Below are positions 60,749 to 64,000 of a stretch of 64,000 nucleotides of DNA, one piece after another. Position numbers and translations under genes: made by a program. This stretch comes from Candidimonas sp. GTDB taxonomy: Bacteria; Pseudomonadota; Gammaproteobacteria; Burkholderiales; Burkholderiaceae_B. The DNA lies in the NCBI GenBank assembly GCA_004297945.1, contig SCRC01000063.1, forward strand, positions 1-64,000, given 5' to 3'. Every line of letters begins with the position of its first letter. The stretch's first letter is position 1. Under the pieces are notes generated by a model. It was not told the DNA's origin. It made no database searches and worked only from the letters and a program-made list of their open reading frames with translations.

Positions 60749-62598
60749 TTTGCGGCCCCGTTCGTGCTTTTCCGCGCGGACACCTGCACGGCGTCCGCAC
60801 CACGCCTGCTACGCATCTCGCTTTCGCGCTGACTCGAGGAGGCCGTGCGAACGTCGTATTCTCCAGAATATAGTGTCAGTTCGGCGCGCTGCCTCTCCAG
60901 CTCCAATTGCAAGGCCTTGATGTGGGCGCTCGTGCTCGCCTCGGCGAATTGAAGATCGCGGCGCTTGTGATCGAATTCAGCGCGATGCCGGACTTTCTTG
61001 GCGCTCTCTTCAGCTTCCTTCTCCCAGCGCAGCGTACCCATCAGCACTTCGCCCCCAGCTGTGTAGACATCGGATAGCGACGGGCCAGCCTCGCTCAAGA
61101 CGAGCTCGCGCACCTGGTTGGAGTGCGACGTACCCCGTGATTTGACGATTGTGAGCGCGCGGTTGCGTTCGCCGCTTCGAACCAGGTAGGATAGATGAAT
61201 CCATGTGTCCGCGATGGTCGAGATCTGCAGGTCAGTGGCTTCGTCTCCTGTCTCGCCGGATTCGCTCAGGGCGGTCACCATCAAGGTGATGTTCGCATCC
61301 TTGACCATGTAGATGAGCCGGTTCGCGACCGTGCGCGCAGCCCCCAGCGCGCCCGCTTTGGCAATGGCCGTCAGCGGGTCTATCACCATGCAACGCGGTT
61401 GGTAGTCGCGAATAAGCGCATTGATCTTGATCAATTGCTCTTCCGCGCTGATGCCTTCGGTGCGGGCCGAGTACATTCGCAACAGTCCGGATTTCAAGTG
61501 CAGGCCAAGCTGGATACCGACAGACGACAGGTTGCGCACGATCTGTTCCGCGCTTTCGTCGAAGCTTACGAACAGCGCTCGCTCGCTGCGCCGACAGGCC
61601 GCCTCGACGAACTTTCCGGCCAGCGTGGTCTTGGACGTGCCCGGCACGCCCGTGATCAGCGTACTGCTCCCGCGAAAGACGCCGCCGCCGAGCATCACGT
61701 CGAGCCTATCGAAGCCGGCGCTCAATCGCTCGGTCGACGCCTTGTGTCCGATTTCCGCAGGCGTGGCGGCGCCCACCTCGATACCCGATGCCCCGAAGCT
61801 CAAAGGGAACTCGGCCGCCGCGTAGCCCGACCCTCGATATTTCGTAATCTGGAGGGTCTGCACCGATATGCGGTCTTCGTGGCGTCGCTCGAATCGCACG
61901 ACGCAATCGACCATGAACTGCAGGAACCCGTAGTGCACGGCTTCGACGGGTCGCCCCTCTATCTTGGCCGTCATGATAGCGGTCAACGCGTTGTCGTCGA
62001 GCCAGTCGCGCAAGCGATAGAGCTCGCGCATTTCGGCGGCTGGGTCTTGAAGCAGGGTCAGCAAGACGTCGATGCCATCGAACACGATCCACTGCGCCCC
62101 GATCTCCTGCTTCTTGGCCACGAGCATGGCCAGCATGCCGGCCAGATCGAAGTCGCCGGCCTTGACCAAGGTGGGCGACAAATGGGCGTCCATGAAGAAC
62201 AGCTTCTTCGCCGACAGGTTTGCCAGGCCCCAATCGAACGTGGCACCATTGGCAATGATCTGGCGCGGACTTTCCTCGAAGGCGACAAATATCCCTGGCG
62301 CCCGATGGTGAAGCGCGGCATTGACCAGGCACTGCAGCGCGAACACGGTCTTTCCCGCGCCCGGGCCACCGATGAGCAAGCTCGTGCGGTGCTGCGGGAA
62401 GCCGCCGTGGCTCAGTTGATCGAATCCCACAATGCCGGTGGCCAGTTTGGCCAGCGGCATTGTGGGTGTCTTCTTGGGTCCGATTTTGGCCTCCGTTTTG
62501 GGGGAAACGCAGCCGGTTGCAACGTCTGACGCCACGAGCGCCGACGGCGTTTCTATTTGAACTTGTACAGTATTTTTTCGGGCTTGTATGTGCGGCAT
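60745..62598 (-). CDS. kaiC: KaiC family double-domain RecA-like ATPase
   Basis: 617 aa; CI P-loop GGPGAGKT and EES; CII GVPGTSKTT and DES; TDLQIST phosphosite-like segment; core likely starts at MPLAKLATGIVGFDQL. Confidence 0.94.
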   Translation of the reverse strand: MPHIQARKNTVQVQIETPSALVASDVATGCVSPKTEAKIGPKKTPTMPLAKLATGIVGFDQLSHGGFPQHRTSLLIGGPGAGKTVFALQCLVNAALHHRAPGIFVAFEESPRQIIANGATFDWGLANLSAKKLFFMDAHLSPTLVKAGDFDLAGMLAMLVAKKQEIGAQWIVFDGIDVLLTLLQDPAAEMRELYRLRDWLDDNALTAIMTAKIEGRPVEAVHYGFLQFMVDCVVRFERRHEDRISVQTLQITKYRGSGYAAAEFPLSFGASGIEVGAATPAEIGHKASTERLSAGFDRLDVMLGGGVFRGSSTLITGVPGTSKTTLAGKFVEAACRRSERALFVSFDESAEQIVRNLSSVGIQLGLHLKSGLLRMYSARTEGISAEEQLIKINALIRDYQPRCMVIDPLTAIAKAGALGAARTVANRLIYMVKDANITLMVTALSESGETGDEATDLQISTIADTWIHLSYLVRSGERNRALTIVKSRGTSHSNQVRELVLSEAGPSLSDVYTAGGEVLMGTLRWEKEAEESAKKVRHRAEFDHKRRDLQFAEASTSAHIKALQLELERQRAELTLYSGEYDVRTASSSQRESEMRSRRGADAVQVSARKSTNGAAK

Positions 62599-62660
62599 CG
62601 AACATAGCGTCTGGATCCGAAATCATGGCCGACCAAACCATTTGTGGGTCCTTTTGCCCA

Positions 62661-62789
62661 TCATGGGCGCATCTGCGTCAACCCTCGGCGTGTGACCATT
62701 TCGAGCAAAAGAGCGCGGACGTCCTTATTGCGCTTGTTTCCATCACGGATGGCGATCAGTTCGGCGCGGGTCTGAGGGCCGGTTTTCAT
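62661..62789 (-). CDS. Small hypothetical ORF (42 aa)
   Basis: MKTGPQTRAELIAIRDGNKRNKDVRALLLEMVTRRGLTQMRP*; below the ORF-track cutoff. Confidence 0.3.
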   Translation of the reverse strand: MKTGPQTRAELIAIRDGNKRNKDVRALLLEMVTRRGLTQMRP

Positions 62790-62898
62790 GGCCGATTACT
62801 GTAATAATAAACATCATTTTTAGCGTGAAATCGGAAAGCAAAGCCTGACATTCAAGGCTATGCCAAAAACCGACGCTAGTACGTCTGGCTGAGTCTAT

Positions 62899-62948
62899 TG
62901 GTGCCGGTTAGAAGAGTCGAACTCCTGACCTTCGCATTATAAATGCGC
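62899..62948 (-). tRNA. 3' fragment of a tRNA gene (anticodon arm, T arm, acceptor, CCA), probable att-site remnant
   Basis: Reverse complement GCGCATTTATAATGCGAAGGTCAGGAGTTCGACTCTTCTAACCGGCACCA; no matching 5' half (GCCGGTT...) next to it. Confidence 0.6.
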
Positions 62949-63073
62949 AAAATATAGGGTTTTTCCGTATTTATCCATGTTGATTAAAAATCGCAAAACA
63001 CTGTGAATATGCGGGTTCTAAGCGGGTACACAAATGTGAAGGTTGATTTGTATTGATTGATATCGTATGATTC

Positions 63074-63106
63074 GGGGTACACAGGGGGTACAAAGGGGGT
63101 ACACAG
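63074..63106 (+). repeat. Three tandem 11-bp repeats GGGGTACA(C/A)AG just upstream of the integrase
   Basis: GGGGTACACAG GGGGTACAAAG GGGGTACACAG; further GGGTACACA at 63024-63032. Confidence 0.85.
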
Positions 63107-63114
63107 GAATCGAC

Positions 63115-64000
63115 ATGGCAAGGGATAATCTCACACCGGGACGCATAGAAGCACTTATATGCCCGCCCAATAAAAAGCAGGTATTCCTACGTGATGCATC
63201 GGGTCTAGGCGTTCGTGCGACCGCTGGCAGCAAGTCCTATATTTTCCAGGGCAAGTTATCCGGGCAGGTTATCCGTATGACCATTGGCGGCCTGGAGACA
63301 TGGAGCCTAGGGGACGCTCGTAAAGAGGCCCGCCGCCTGAAAACCATCATTGATGATGGCCGCGACCCGCGCATAGACAAGGCCGAAGTCACCGCCGCCG
63401 ATACCGCTACACGTGCGAAGGCCGTATTAGACAAAGCCGCTGCCCTCGATGCTTGGAACGTATATATAAAGGCGCGTGCCGGTAAATGGAGCGCTCGCAC
63501 CTTCCTTGACCATCAAAAGCTATCCGACGCCGGGGGTAAGACGAAAACGCGGGGGCGCAAGAAAGGGGAAGGCGAAAAGACATTGCCGGGGCCGCTGGCT
63601 GGTCTGCTGGCGTTACCGCTGTCGAAAATTGACCGTGCCGCCGTCACTGACTGGTTAAGGCAGGAGCAGCGCCGCCCGACTGTGGCCCGTGGTGCTTTCG
63701 TTCGCTTGCGTGCTTTTCTGAACTGGTGCGCTGACCGCCCCCAATATAAGAATCAAGCCATACCCGCCGCTTGCAACACCCGTGTTATGCGTGCCGAACT
63801 ACCGAAAGCCCGCGCCCGCGATGATTGCTTGCAGCATGAGCAGTTAGCCGTATGGTTCGAACAGGTGCGCACGCTCCAAAACCCGGTTATTGCCGCCTAT
63901 CTGCAAGCCTTATTATTGACCGGCGCCCGCCGCAATGAATTGGCCGCGCTGAGATGGGAAGATGTTGATTTTCAATGGGGTAGTCTGACTATCCACGACA
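63115..64000 (+). CDS. Tyrosine recombinase/integrase with DUF4102-type N-terminus (3' truncated by window)
   Basis: MARDNLTPGRIEALICPPNKKQVFLRDASGLGVRATAGSKSYIFQGKL...LLLTGARRNELAALRWEDVDF; frame open to the window end. Confidence 0.93.
   Translation, partial: MARDNLTPGRIEALICPPNKKQVFLRDASGLGVRATAGSKSYIFQGKLSGQVIRMTIGGLETWSLGDARKEARRLKTIIDDGRDPRIDKAEVTAADTATRAKAVLDKAAALDAWNVYIKARAGKWSARTFLDHQKLSDAGGKTKTRGRKKGEGEKTLPGPLAGLLALPLSKIDRAAVTDWLRQEQRRPTVARGAFVRLRAFLNWCADRPQYKNQAIPAACNTRVMRAELPKARARDDCLQHEQLAVWFEQVRTLQNPVIAAYLQALLLTGARRNELAALRWEDVDFQWGSLTIHD

Noticed and set aside
61195-62529. 444-aa plus-strand ORF opposite kaiC
   Set aside because: Antisense shadow of kaiC, which has all family motifs; composition is Arg/Gly/His-rich.
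63074-63106. Tandem repeats considered as CRISPR
   Set aside because: Units are 11 bp and contiguous with no spacers; no CRISPR array or cas gene seen in the window.

Overview
The window looks like a chromosomal segment from an Alcaligenaceae-type betaproteobacterium; this rests on gene content and order, as no search was run. Positions 1-37 kb are mostly core genes: an MBL-fold tail, LysE exporters, a metC-like lyase, dsbA/SPOR/argS, a very large RHS protein with a DUF2235 C-terminus, a ugp-type ABC operon whose ugpE is frameshifted, leuA, rpoN, bfd/bfr, prfC, rhlE, LemA/TPM genes, a GTPase pair, a dipeptide-type ABC transporter and an argE-like deacetylase. Positions 37-48 kb hold a homoprotocatechuate (hpa) meta-cleavage cluster. 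It is split by a MarR/sulfatase/Bug/TauD-family cassette. Positions 48.4-56.3 kb hold a self-contained catabolic module: IclR, acyl-CoA ligase, fused-permease ABC transporter and enoyl-CoA hydratase. It is bracketed by a perfect 29-bp direct repeat. Positions 59.5-62.6 kb hold a tightly overlapping kaiC-kaiB-crp/fnr operon with no kaiA, next to a tRNA 3'-end fragment and an integrase that runs off the window. The most unusual signals are: (i) the KaiCB-Crp operon with a variant CII P-loop; (ii) two related palindromic elements at 0.2-0.8 kb that share a core but have private, perfectly self-complementary arms, enclosed by a 23-bp inverted repeat; (iii) the direct-repeat-bounded catabolic module; (iv) near-identical palindromes upstream of both halves of the split hpa cluster; (v) a 5-bp tandem duplication that breaks ugpE. 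All family calls come from reading the translated sequences, without database searches.
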